Origin: Myxococcales bacterium
GTDB taxonomy: Bacteria; Myxococcota_A; Polyangia; Polyangiales; Ga0077539
Direction: 5' to 3'
Length of the DNA stretch: 64,000 nucleotides
Assembly: GCA_016793325.1 (NCBI GenBank)
Contig: JAEUKI010000075.1
Span: 248,001 to 312,000, forward strand
This document shows, in pieces, positions 25,005 through 33,325 of the stretch; positions within the stretch are counted from its first letter, which is position 1; the number at the start of each line of letters is the position of its first letter. The position numbers and the translations under genes were made by a program. The notes beneath the pieces are model-generated. The model searched no databases. It saw only the letters and a list, made by a program, of their open reading frames with translations, and had not been told where the DNA came from.

Positions 25005-27032
25005 TCACCCCGCAGCGCGATCGATCCACGCGCGCACGTTGTCGGTCGTCGCGAGCTCGGGCTCTTCGAACGGCGCTGTGTACTCGGGCTGTCGATCCTT
25101 CGCGTGCGCCACGAGCGTGACGGTCTCGATCGCCCCGAACCGCTCGGGCCTCGTCGCGAACAGCGTGAACAACTCCGGCCCCGCCGCTCTGCGCGGCGCT
25201 GGCAACAAGTGCGCGCGCGCTCCGCTCGCGGTCCGCGCGACGTAGCCCGCCACGCGGTGATCCACGGGGTCTCGCAGCACTTGCGCCGACGGCACTCTCG
25301 CGAGCCACTCGCCGACGCTCCCCTCGATTGGAGCGCCCCGCAGCGCGAGCCCCTGCGCCTCGAGCGCGCGATGAACGTCCGCGAGCGCGCACGATGGACG
25401 CGCTGTCACGAGCCGCGACATCGCGTCGATCGACACGTCGCGCGAGGACACCGTGATCGACGGCGCCGCAGGCCCCTCGCCACGCGCTGGCAAGAGCGGC
25501 CCGCCCGCGAGGACCCCGTCGCGATCCGCCGCGCGCGAGAGCGAGGCGATCACGTCGACGCCGGCGCCGTGCTCGAGGCGCATCGCTTGTCGCTTCGAGC
25601 GCCCGACGCCGTGGTGGTGCGCGATCGTTCCTCCTGCGTTGTGCGCGGCTTCGAGGGCGCGCGACCAGGTGCGCGTGTAGTTCTCGAGCGCGCGCTCGTC
25701 GTCGGGGCTCGCGCCGACGAAGGTGAAATAAATCGAGCACCCGTCGGGGTACGCGTGGCTCATGTGCGCCATCACGAAGCCTCCTTCGGCGAGGGCGCCG
25801 CGCACGCCCTCGTACAGCGCTTGAAAACACGCCCACGGAGCGGCGACCTCCATCGTGTCGACCCAAAGCCCCTTGGCGTACGTCCCCGGTTGGCGGTAGC
25901 TCACCGAGTGTCTGCGCTCGAGCCACCGTCGCGCGGGCGCTTCGCCTTCGTCTCGGCCTCCGCACGAGAGGCACGTTCGACGCGCGCGCGAGACGCTCTC
26001 GTCCACGGGCTCGTTTGGCGCGCGCTCGAACAGCAGGATCAACAGCGATCGCCCGAACACGCGCTCGCCGAAGGCGAAATTGAGCGCGTTGATCGCCTTC
26101 GACGCGGGCATCGTTCGACGCAAGAGCCACTCTTCGACCGGGTGCTTGGCCGCGGGGTCGCGCTCGATTTTGTGTGCCGACTTGCTCGCCGACCGCCGCT
26201 GCCCCGTGCGAAACACGTACGTGTCGAACGGGTCGTAGACGCGGCACACCGCGGGGCGAATGCCCGATTGATAGAGCGATCGCACGGCGTCCCACGCTTG
26301 GCGCAGCGTCGCGAAGGTGTACGCGAGGTAGCGTCGCTCGGTCGGCGCGGGCCAGACGCGCATGTGCGCGCGGGTGACGACGCCGAAGAGCCCCTCGCTG
26401 CCGACGAAGAGCGCGCGCGCGTCGGGCTCGCCTTCGCGCGGAACTCCCGCGGCGAACGGCTCTCCGTCGGGCATCACGCCCTCGAGGCCGAGCACCATGT
26501 CTTCGATTTTTCCGTAGCGGCCCGAGCACTGACCGGCGCCGCGGGTGACGATCCAGCCGCCGAGCGTCGAGCACGAGATCGAGCTCGGGTAGTGGCCGAG
26601 CGTCGCGCCGCGCGCGAGCAGCTCGTCTTCGAGGTGTTGGCCGAGCATCCCCGCGTCGATGAGCGCTCGTCCGCGGGGCACGTCCAGCGCGCGAACCGAG
26701 CGCATACGCTTGGTGTCGAGCACGATCGTGTCTGCGTCGGCCTCGGTCATGCCGCAGACGCCCGAGCCTGCGCCGAAGGGCGCGATCTTCACGCCCGCGC
26801 GCTTGGCGTAGCGAAGAAGCGCTCCGACGTGCGCGTCGCTCGAGGGCCAGACGACCGCGCGAGGCCCGCTCGAGAGCGCGCGCCCTGCGCGCTTCGCGAT
26901 GAGGTGTTTCGGCCACAAATCGTGTGCGTAGGCTCGACGCTCGGGCTCTTCGGTCGACACGGCTTCGCGTCCGACGATGCGCGCGAGGTCTTCAGTCAAT
27001 GCGTTCACTGGGGGAGCGAGAGCGTATCGCAT
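25005..27032 (-). CDS. FAD-linked oxidase, alkyl-DHAP-synthase-like, with extra C-terminal FAD-domain half
   Basis: A 675-aa flavoprotein. The FAD-binding type 4 (PCMH) domain occupies about residues 10-230 (PFGAGSGVCG, GHYPSSISCSTLGGWIVTRGAG, GKIEDMVLGLEG). A substrate-cap domain follows, with DPFDTYVFR, a CLSC pair and the HHHGVGRSK motif near 480, like the His triad of alkyldihydroxyacetonephosphate synthase (ether-lipid synthesis). From about residue 515 a further ~150 residues look like a degenerate second FAD_binding_4 half, GlcE-like (VSIDAMSRLVTARPSCALADV, GSVGEWLAR, RFGAIETVTLVAH). D-lactate or glycolate dehydrogenase is the alternative activity. No ribosome site is evident at ATG 27032. 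Confidence 0.8.
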   Translation of the reverse strand: MRYALAPPVNALTEDLARIVGREAVSTEEPERRAYAHDLWPKHLIAKRAGRALSSGPRAVVWPSSDAHVGALLRYAKRAGVKIAPFGAGSGVCGMTEADADTIVLDTKRMRSVRALDVPRGRALIDAGMLGQHLEDELLARGATLGHYPSSISCSTLGGWIVTRGAGQCSGRYGKIEDMVLGLEGVMPDGEPFAAGVPREGEPDARALFVGSEGLFGVVTRAHMRVWPAPTERRYLAYTFATLRQAWDAVRSLYQSGIRPAVCRVYDPFDTYVFRTGQRRSASKSAHKIERDPAAKHPVEEWLLRRTMPASKAINALNFAFGERVFGRSLLILLFERAPNEPVDESVSRARRTCLSCGGRDEGEAPARRWLERRHSVSYRQPGTYAKGLWVDTMEVAAPWACFQALYEGVRGALAEGGFVMAHMSHAYPDGCSIYFTFVGASPDDERALENYTRTWSRALEAAHNAGGTIAHHHGVGRSKRQAMRLEHGAGVDVIASLSRAADRDGVLAGGPLLPARGEGPAAPSITVSSRDVSIDAMSRLVTARPSCALADVHRALEAQGLALRGAPIEGSVGEWLARVPSAQVLRDPVDHRVAGYVARTASGARAHLLPAPRRAAGPELFTLFATRPERFGAIETVTLVAHAKDRQPEYTAPFEEPELATTDNVRAWIDRAAG

Positions 27033-27083
27033 CGAAGCGCGCGCGCGTCTCGTGGCCGTCGTGCGCTATCATCACGCACCGCG

Positions 27084-27611
27084 ATGGCCGCTCGTCGTCA
27101 CTTGCCCGTGCTCAACACCAAAGCCCCTTCGGAGCCGCCGAGCCCCGAGGGGGACGAGCTCGGCGCGGCGGGCGACGACGCGCCTGCGTGGCACTGGATT
27201 CCGCTCGGAATGCTCGCCACGGTCCTCGTCTCCGCGGTGCTCGCGAAGATGCTCTGGGTCCCGTACGCGAGCGCGCAGCTCGCTTCGGTGGGCGCAAATC
27301 CGACGCGCGAAGCGCTGGTCGCGCTGCAATCGAAGCTCGCCCTCTCGGGCGCCGCGGTGGGCGTGTTGGGAACGATCCTCGGCGGTATGGCCGTCGGCGC
27401 GCTCGGCAACGACAAGGTCAACCAGCGCCACGGGCTGCTCGCGGGCGCGGGCGCGATGACCCTGCTCGCGCTCACGAGCGGCGCGAGGCTCGGGGCTGGG
27501 GGGCTCTTGTCCGCTGCGCTGATGGTTCCGATCGGCGCGATGGCGGGCTACGCGGGGGCCGTCTTGGGGCTGCGGGTCAAGTACGCCTTGCGTGCGCGGC
27601 GAGCACGCTGA
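27084..27611 (+). CDS. Small multi-spanning membrane protein
   Basis: A 175-aa protein with a soluble Pro/Glu/Asp-rich N-terminus of about 35 residues and three or four membrane helices (near 40-60, 88-110, 122-140, 146-168). The helices are rich in Gly and Ala (LSGAAVGVLGTILGGMAVGALG), like glycine-zipper packing. It ends in a basic tail (RARRAR). No family recognised. It is divergent from the flavoprotein gene across 51 bp and overlaps the 3' end of the next gene by 35 bp in convergent orientation. Confidence 0.65.
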   Translation: MAARRHLPVLNTKAPSEPPSPEGDELGAAGDDAPAWHWIPLGMLATVLVSAVLAKMLWVPYASAQLASVGANPTREALVALQSKLALSGAAVGVLGTILGGMAVGALGNDKVNQRHGLLAGAGAMTLLALTSGARLGAGGLLSAALMVPIGAMAGYAGAVLGLRVKYALRARRAR

Positions 27612-28254
27612 GCATCCAGCCGATGAGCGACAGCATCGCGAGCCGCTGAAAGAGCGGGAGCGACGCCTCGAGCAATTGATTTCGTGTGTCGATCGAAAAC
27701 GCGATCGCGTACGCGACCCCGTCGCTGGCCCCGAAGGCGAGCGTGGCGATCGCGAAGAGCGCCAACAGCGCCGAGCTCTTCGATCGCACGCTGATCCACG
27801 CCGCGGCCATCACCGCGATCAACGCAGGAACGAACGCCGCCGTCACCGCGGTCAAGTGCGCCACGCGGTTGACGTCCGAAGGCGTGAGCGGAACCGCCAT
27901 CCCCACCACGCAGCTCGTCACGCCTGCGAAGCGCGTCACCTTGGCGAGTCGCGACTCGGGCGAGCGCCCATCGAGCCGCGCGACGAGCGCGAAGAACGCC
28001 GCGAGCGCCGCGAACATCGCCGTGGTCCCCGCGATGGCGAGCGTCGCGCTGCGGGCGTTGTCGCGGCCGTTCAGCGCGCGATGGTGAAAAAGATCGCAGT
28101 GAAAGTTCTTCCAAAACGAGTACCCGCGGCTGAGCGGGTCGAACCACGTTCCACCTGGGTATGCGTCGATCGCGGCCCCCACCAAGAGTACGAACAGCAC
28201 GAGCCCCGCGGCGCAAAACACCACGAGCCACCGCGGGGCGCGCGCCACCGTCAC
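27577..28254 (-). CDS. Six-helix integral membrane protein (DUF998-like)
   Basis: A 225-aa hydrophobic protein with about six membrane helices. A loop after the first helix (YPGGTWFDPLSRGYSFWKNFHCDLFHHRALNG) carries the aromatic/His/Asp pattern seen in DUF998-type proteins. Function unknown. GTG 28254 lies 4 bp after the stop of the small zinc-ribbon gene, so the two are probably co-transcribed. The 3' end overlaps the convergent membrane-protein gene by 35 bp. Confidence 0.65.
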   Translation of the reverse strand: MTVARAPRWLVVFCAAGLVLFVLLVGAAIDAYPGGTWFDPLSRGYSFWKNFHCDLFHHRALNGRDNARSATLAIAGTTAMFAALAAFFALVARLDGRSPESRLAKVTRFAGVTSCVVGMAVPLTPSDVNRVAHLTAVTAAFVPALIAVMAAAWISVRSKSSALLALFAIATLAFGASDGVAYAIAFSIDTRNQLLEASLPLFQRLAMLSLIGWMLSVLAAHARRT

Positions 28255-28258
28255 GAAC

Positions 28259-28525
28259 TCAGTCTCCCGAAGACGCGTCGCTCGGCGCGGCTGCGTCGTT
28301 GCCGGCGTCGGTCGTGTTGGCGTCGGGCAAGCTCGAGTCCGGGTAGTTCGGCGGAGGTCCGTAGCACGCGGCCAAGGTCACCGCGGTTCCCGCGGCGGCC
28401 ACCGCGGTCGCGATGCGAAACCAACGCGACTGCGGGTTCGCAGGACGCGCGCCCGCCGCGCAGTTGGGGCACGCGCCGTCGATCGCGAGTCCGCCACACA
28501 CACCACAGCACTCAGTCTTCTTCAT
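28259..28525 (-). CDS. Small protein: N-terminal zinc ribbon, membrane segment, acidic tail
   Basis: An 88-aa protein. Cys residues at 7, 10, 19 and 22 (CGVC and CPNC) form a zinc-ribbon pattern. A hydrophobic stretch (FRIATAVAAAGTAVTLAAC) ends in a Cys followed by YGPPP, and an Asp/Ala/Ser tail closes the protein. The hydrophobic segment ends like a lipobox, but it lies about 35 residues in, after the ribbon, so lipidation would need an unusual signal. A ribbon inside with an anchored acidic tail outside is the other reading. GGAG lies about 10 nt before ATG 28525. It precedes the membrane protein gene by 4 bp. Confidence 0.6.
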   Translation of the reverse strand: MKKTECCGVCGGLAIDGACPNCAAGARPANPQSRWFRIATAVAAAGTAVTLAACYGPPPNYPDSSLPDANTTDAGNDAAAPSDASSGD

Positions 28526-28621
28526 CGATACAGCTCCGTTTCGAAAGGGTGTGCGCGCTCATGCTCGCGCCGTGCCAGTATGCCCGACTCGAGCGCGAGG
28601 GGCAGCACGCAGGAGCGTGCG

Positions 28622-28819
28622 ATGGGGTGGAGCGACAAGCGACGTCAGTGGCAACAGAGCGATGAGCTACGAGCCACGTCACTGGCGGCGCTGAGGCAGA
28701 GCCTCGTGGTTTCAAGAGAGCGTTGGGGGATCTCAGCGGCGGCGCTGAGGCAGAGCCTCCGCGCACAGCTCGCGCTTCGGGCGAATCGGCCCGAAGGGCC
28801 GATGGGGTCGCTGGGCTGA
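28622..28819 (+). CDS. Possible 65-aa peptide upstream of a radical SAM maturase
   Basis: ATG 28622 has an excellent AGGAG site 6 nt upstream. The 65-residue product is rich in Arg, Leu, Ser and Gln and carries an in-frame duplication, AALRQSL at about residues 22-28 and 40-46, with RERW between. It ends RPEGPMGSLG. It lies 150 bp upstream of the radical SAM/SPASM gene on the same strand, where RiPP precursors often sit. Third-position GC is lower than in neighbouring genes, and the duplicated DNA contains hairpins, so this may be a non-coding repeat rather than a gene. The rest of the gap 28526-28969 shows no other feature. Confidence 0.3.
   Translation: MGWSDKRRQWQQSDELRATSLAALRQSLVVSRERWGISAAALRQSLRAQLALRANRPEGPMGSLG
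28684..28759. repeat. 22-bp direct repeat with internal palindrome, period 54 bp
   Basis: Identical 22-bp copies at 28684-28705 and 28738-28759 (GGCGGCGCTGAGGCAGAGCC plus TC). Each holds the small palindrome GAGGC-AGA-GCCTC. The second copy adds CTCAGC...GCTGAG. These could be REP-like hairpins or part of the small coding frame overlapping them. Confidence 0.75.
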
Positions 28820-28969
28820 TGGTTTCGGTCGGCTGATGGGTGGGTTGGATCGATGGAGTGATGTTTCGCTGCGAACGCCCGACGAACGCTGCGTGGGCAG
28901 GTGTCGCTCTGGCGCTGAGCAATCGCTGCTCACTGGCATCGTGCGTGCTGCTCGACGACACTCGAAGCC

Positions 28970-30226
28970 GTGGTCACCGAGAGACGCCTCGATGTCGTTC
29001 GCAGTGAATTCCGCCCCGTCTACGTGGTGTGGGAGCTCACGTTGCGCTGCGATCAGCCCTGCACGCACTGCGGTTCGCGCGCGGGCGACGCGCGCGTGGA
29101 CGAGTGGACGGCGGACGAAGCTGTGGCGTTCGTGTCCGAGCTTGCGGCGATGGGCGCCCGCGAGGTGGCCCTCATCGGCGGCGAAGCGTATCTGCACCCA
29201 GGATTTCTGCGGATCGTCCGCGCGTTGCGGGACCACGACATTCGCGCCGTGATGACGACGGGCGCGCGATCGATCGACGCCACGCTGGCGACGCAAATGG
29301 CGGACGCGGGGCTGCAGGGCGTGAGCATCAGCGTCGATGGACTCGAAGCGACGCACGACTTGATGCGCGCGTCGCGCGGGAGTTTCGCGCAGGCGATCTC
29401 GGCGATGGGGCACCTTCGTCGCGCGGGGATCGCGCAGATTTCGGCGAACACGAATTTCAATCGACTCAACTATCGCGAGCTCGAGCCGCTCTATGACATC
29501 TTGCGCGAGGCGGGGATCACCTCGTGGCAGGTGCAGGTGACGACGCCCCTGGGACGCGCGGCGGATCGCGCGGCGATGATCCTTCAGCCGTGGGACCTGC
29601 TCGACCTCGTCCCGCGGATCGCGGCGTTGAAAGAGCGCGCGTTCGACGAGGGCGTGCTGATTCAACCGGGAAACAACCTCGGATACTTCGGTCCCGAGGA
29701 GTTCGTTCTTCGATCGATTTCGCCCGAGCACCAGGACCGTTGGCGTGGCTGTCCCGCGGGGCGCTTCGTGATGGGGGTCGAGAGCGACGGCGCGATCAAG
29801 GGCTGCCCCTCGCTGCAAACGAAGCACTACGTGCAGGGCAACGCGCGCCGCACGCCGCTCTCCGACCTGTGGAACGCTCCCTCGGGCCCCATCACCTTCA
29901 CGCGCGCTCGCACGGTCGATGAATTGTGGGGCTTCTGCGCGACGTGCCCGTTTGCGCGCGAGTGCCTCGGCGGGTGCTCGTTCACCGCGCACGCGCTCAT
30001 GGGGCGGCCGGGCAACAACCCGTACTGCCACTATCGCGCGCGAGCGATGGCCGCGAAGGGGCTTCGCGAACGGCTTGTTCCCGTCGAGCCCGCGCCGGGC
30101 GAGCCGTTCGACAACGGGCGATTCGAACTCATCGAAGAGCCCATGGACGCGACCGACGCCGACCTCGCGCTCCCCAAAGAGAAGCTCGTGAAGATCCGCC
30201 GCGCCAAACCGGGGACGGTGCTCTGA
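28970..30226 (+). CDS. Radical SAM/SPASM-domain peptide maturase-like protein
   Basis: A 418-aa protein. The radical SAM cluster motif is C27-x3-C31-x2-C34 (RCDQPCTHC), with GGE (LIGGEAYLHP) and ISVDG further on. The C-terminal SPASM-type region supplies Cys for auxiliary clusters: CPAGRFVMGVESDGAIKGCPS, FCATCPFARECLGGC and PYCHYR. Relatives modify ribosomal peptides or act in cofactor synthesis; the target is not identifiable. Start is GTG 28970, without a strong ribosome site. The last residues, GTVL and the stop, are encoded by an inserted dispersed repeat, so the native C-terminus has probably been replaced. Confidence 0.87.
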   Translation: MVTERRLDVVRSEFRPVYVVWELTLRCDQPCTHCGSRAGDARVDEWTADEAVAFVSELAAMGAREVALIGGEAYLHPGFLRIVRALRDHDIRAVMTTGARSIDATLATQMADAGLQGVSISVDGLEATHDLMRASRGSFAQAISAMGHLRRAGIAQISANTNFNRLNYRELEPLYDILREAGITSWQVQVTTPLGRAADRAAMILQPWDLLDLVPRIAALKERAFDEGVLIQPGNNLGYFGPEEFVLRSISPEHQDRWRGCPAGRFVMGVESDGAIKGCPSLQTKHYVQGNARRTPLSDLWNAPSGPITFTRARTVDELWGFCATCPFARECLGGCSFTAHALMGRPGNNPYCHYRARAMAAKGLRERLVPVEPAPGEPFDNGRFELIEEPMDATDADLALPKEKLVKIRRAKPGTVL

Positions 30227-30299
30227 TCCTCACGTTTGCAATCTACCGCACCCCCATTGAGAGATTCCTATATTGGACTTCGAGGGTGTCTGTCATAAG
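30211..30299 (+). repeat. Dispersed GGGGACGGTGCTCTGA repeat, type A copy 2
   Basis: About 89 bp, starting GGGGACGGTGCTCTGATCCT and ending GAGGGTGTCTGTCATAAG, closely matching 24874-24963. Its first 16 bases encode the final GTVL and TGA stop of the radical SAM gene. Confidence 0.8.
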
Positions 30300-30386
30300 C
30301 CCCCCCTCGCGCGCCGCCTCATCGCCTCACACGCTCTCCTCGCGACCCACCGCTCGTCGCCCTCTTCGTCGCCGTCTGTGACGCGA

Positions 30387-32738
30387 CTACTGCGCGAGTC
30401 GCCACCCGAAGCCGCTGCCGGGCATCGCGGTCGCGGGGGATTGCACTTCGAAGAGCGTCAGCGATCCGCCGCGGTTGTGCACGATCGCCGTCGACCCAGG
30501 GTGCGCGGGTGTTGTCGATCCCGGCCCCGGAAGTCCAAACACGAAGCCGACCTCTCCGCTCGGGCCGATCGGTCCGAGCGCTGCGATGCTCGAGCCGATT
30601 CGTCGCCCATCGCCGGCCGTCGAGAGCGTAATCGACGGAAACTGATTGACCGCCGCGCTCCCATCGAAGCGATACACCTGCACGACGCCACGACCCGCGA
30701 ACGTCGGCCCGCCGAGCGCGAGATCGTCGCCCGGTGATCCTGCGAAATCACCGACGTACTCGAGGACGTTGCCGATGCCCCGCGGCGTCGCGGAGTCGTT
30801 GATGGTCGCGAGCACGGTCGGCGTCGTGCGCGACGCGCTTCCGCGAAGGATGACGACGCGACCGTTGAAGCTCCCGCTCGTGTCACCGCCGCCGAGCGCG
30901 ATGTCGGGGTAGCCGTCGGCGTCGAAGTCGCCGCTGCACGTGACGGCTTGCGGCGTTCCGACGCGGAGCAGGCCGATGCTGTCCGTGGCGAACTCGACCT
31001 GTGGCTGCATGGGAAACGTCGCGCCGCCGTAGTAGATCGACACGCGACTCGTGAGCGGCGAGCGTTGATCGGACACGACGACGAGGTCCGAGAAGCCGTC
31101 GTCGTCGAGGTCGCACCCGCCCGCGAGGCTCGTCGCAAAATGTGTGACGGTATTCATCGGCGAGATGCGCGCGATCGACGCGCACGCGCCCGTGTCGAAG
31201 GGACCGAGGCACACGAGCGTGTTCGACGACAGCTCCGCTTGCGCATAGCCCACCGCGAAGTCTGCGCGCCCGTCGCCGTTGAAATCCGCCGCGGTCGTGA
31301 GCTCGGCGCCGAAGGTTCTGAGCGCGCCCTGCACCCGTGATGCGGTGGGAGACGTGTTGATCACCCACGTGCTCCCCGAAGCGACGGCCTCGGCGAAGAA
31401 CACCACCCCTCCCATCGGCGGATACGCCGGGTCGCCGAGCAGAACGCTCGGCGATCGCCCTCGTCCGGGCGGGCCGAGCACTCGAATTTGTGTGCCGACG
31501 CTCGCCGAAACGAACGGCGGCCCTCCGGCCGGGCCGATGCTGTGGATCGTCGAGACGACCGGCCTCACTGGGTACCTCGCCGAGTGCGCGACCGCGATCT
31601 GCTCGGTGGTCGTCCCGTCCGAGCGCGCGATGACGTCGCCCACTCCGTCGTCGTCGATGTCGGGAATCGCCCCGAGAAACGCGCCCGCGCCCGGTCGTGT
31701 CGCGCTGTTGATCGTGATCGCGCGCGTGACGATCGGTGAGGCGAGCGGCGAGGCGCCCGTTCGACGAAGCGTCGCGCCCCATCGATAGCTCCCCGCGGTC
31801 GCAAACGTGAACGACGTCACTCTCACGAGCGCGTTCGCGCACGGAACGGGCGCAGCGACGGTCGTTCGCCCCATCGGCAGCGCGCACGTTCCGGGGGCGC
31901 TCGTGCGGCTGCACGCCACGAGCTCGATCTCCGTCGCGCCGTTGCAGTCGCTCGGCATCTGCAGGGTCAATCGCGGAGTGTTTCCGCTGATTCGCGCGCC
32001 GGACGGAGGCCACACGATCGTGGGCGCCTCGATGACTTCTCTCGGTCCGTCCGAGTCACTCGCGTCGTTGTTCGACGCGTCTGGAGCGCCGTCTGTCGCG
32101 GCGTCCGCGTCCATCGCGACGCCGCTGTCACCGCTCGAGGCATCGCCCGGCACGACGTCCGGCGGCGGGTCGTTGGGGTTGAACACCGCGAGCTCGGGGC
32201 GATCGACTCGAATACATGGGTCGACGCGCCCAGTGCCGCAGGTGTACTCGACGCCTTCGGCGCGCGAACGCTCCTCGCACTGACGACGAACGGACTCTTC
32301 GGTGCACTGGTTCGCGAGGAACACCTCGAGTTGGCGCCACTCGTTTCGCACGAAGCGAGCGCGGGCTTTGGTGGAGAAGGGCGTTCCGTTGGTGGTCCCG
32401 CGGGGCGTGAACGCGACGGTGACCTCGACGTTGGTGCTGTCGTCGTCGGCGATCAGCACGATCGAGCCGGGAACGGGCCTCGCCTCGCCGTTGCGATCGA
32501 CGCTCGTGAACACGCGCGACGGATAGAGCGCGCTCGGGCCGTTGCGTCCGCCCGTCGCGTTGGCGGTGACCTCGATGCTCTGCCACGCGGAGCGCGCGAT
32601 GTCCGTCGCGATCCAGAGCACGATGCTCGTCTTCTTCTTCGGCTCGCACGATGCCGCGATCAACGCAGACACGCCCGCGAGCACGAGCGTCGCGCGAGCG
32701 TTGCGAATCGAAGACCCACGAACAGCGCGCTTGGACAC
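30387..32738 (-). CDS. FG-GAP repeat lipoprotein
   Basis: A 783-aa lipoprotein (signal ending ALIAASC). Residues 32-180 form the same N-terminal domain as the Cys-repeat lipoprotein at 6422-8920: SIVLWIATDI, a GSIVLIADDDSTNVEVTV strand pair, QLEVFLANQC and a Cys tail. An Asp-rich linker (about 205-240) and an Ig-like region follow. From about residue 350 come integrin-like FG-GAP repeats with calcium-loop motifs DIDDDGVGD, DFNGDGRAD, DLDDDGFSD and DFDADGYPD. A beta-propeller exposed at the surface is likely. Start is GTG 32738, chosen because the signal peptide follows. Confidence 0.82.
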   Translation of the reverse strand: MSKRAVRGSSIRNARATLVLAGVSALIAASCEPKKKTSIVLWIATDIARSAWQSIEVTANATGGRNGPSALYPSRVFTSVDRNGEARPVPGSIVLIADDDSTNVEVTVAFTPRGTTNGTPFSTKARARFVRNEWRQLEVFLANQCTEESVRRQCEERSRAEGVEYTCGTGRVDPCIRVDRPELAVFNPNDPPPDVVPGDASSGDSGVAMDADAATDGAPDASNNDASDSDGPREVIEAPTIVWPPSGARISGNTPRLTLQMPSDCNGATEIELVACSRTSAPGTCALPMGRTTVAAPVPCANALVRVTSFTFATAGSYRWGATLRRTGASPLASPIVTRAITINSATRPGAGAFLGAIPDIDDDGVGDVIARSDGTTTEQIAVAHSARYPVRPVVSTIHSIGPAGGPPFVSASVGTQIRVLGPPGRGRSPSVLLGDPAYPPMGGVVFFAEAVASGSTWVINTSPTASRVQGALRTFGAELTTAADFNGDGRADFAVGYAQAELSSNTLVCLGPFDTGACASIARISPMNTVTHFATSLAGGCDLDDDGFSDLVVVSDQRSPLTSRVSIYYGGATFPMQPQVEFATDSIGLLRVGTPQAVTCSGDFDADGYPDIALGGGDTSGSFNGRVVILRGSASRTTPTVLATINDSATPRGIGNVLEYVGDFAGSPGDDLALGGPTFAGRGVVQVYRFDGSAAVNQFPSITLSTAGDGRRIGSSIAALGPIGPSGEVGFVFGLPGPGSTTPAHPGSTAIVHNRGGSLTLFEVQSPATAMPGSGFGWRLAQ

Positions 32739-32824
32739 GACGCGATCGAAGGTACAACGGTCATCGTGGGGCGCGAACGATCGCGTGAGGACGGAGGATC
32801 ACCCACCGGTCGAGATGTCGTGAC

Positions 32825-33313
32825 GCGCGGCGCTGGGCCCCATCGCTTCGTGCGCTGCTGCGCGCCCCGCCCTCACGTAGTGCTGACAACGGGACACATC
32901 GCGATCGGTCGCATCGAGGATGCGAAGAGCCGCCCCCACCCGCGCTGCCGCGCGCCCCGCCCCCACGTAGTGAGGGCGGGGCTTTGCATTGAGGAACGTG
33001 CTGCGATTGGACTGGTAGGTTGATTGTATGGCCCATTTCGACGCAGGGGCCGCGTGTCGCTTGATTGCGGTGGATGTTCGACGGCGATCGTGATCGCGCC
33101 AATTGCGGCACACGAAATCAACCTATGAGTCCAACGACTGCATTTCCTCAATGCAAAGCCCCGCCCTCACTACGTGGGGGCGGGGCGCGCGGCAGCGCCG
33201 GTGGGGGCTGCTCTTCTCATCCTCGATGCGTCTGATCGCGATGTGTCCCGTTGTCAGCATCACGTGGGCTGCAGCGCGGGTGGGGGCCGCGCGGCGCTGG
33301 GCTCCATCGCTTC
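32825..33313. repeat. 489-bp palindromic element with flanking direct repeats
   Basis: Arms of about 145 bp (32881-33025 and 33115-33259) are inverted copies with roughly 90% identity, separated by 89 bp. The arms contain the hairpin word CCCCGCCC...GGGCGGGG (near 32957-32981 and its mirror). A 25-bp direct repeat, one mismatch, brackets the whole at 32825-32849 and 33289-33313. Short open frames crossing it are artefacts of the symmetry. It fills the 587-bp gap 32739-33325. It looks like a MITE-type palindromic element or a very long structured RNA. Confidence 0.8.
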
Positions 33314-33325
33314 ACTCCCTCGCGC

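Noticed and set aside
24330..27611. 1093-codon forward open frame
   Set aside because: Most of it is antisense to the secreted protein and flavoprotein genes and has Arg/Ala-rich shadow composition. Only its last 175 codons, from ATG 27084, look like a real protein.
32761..33325. Several short open frames on both strands
   Set aside because: They arise from the mirrored arms of the palindromic element and show no protein-like composition or ribosome sites.
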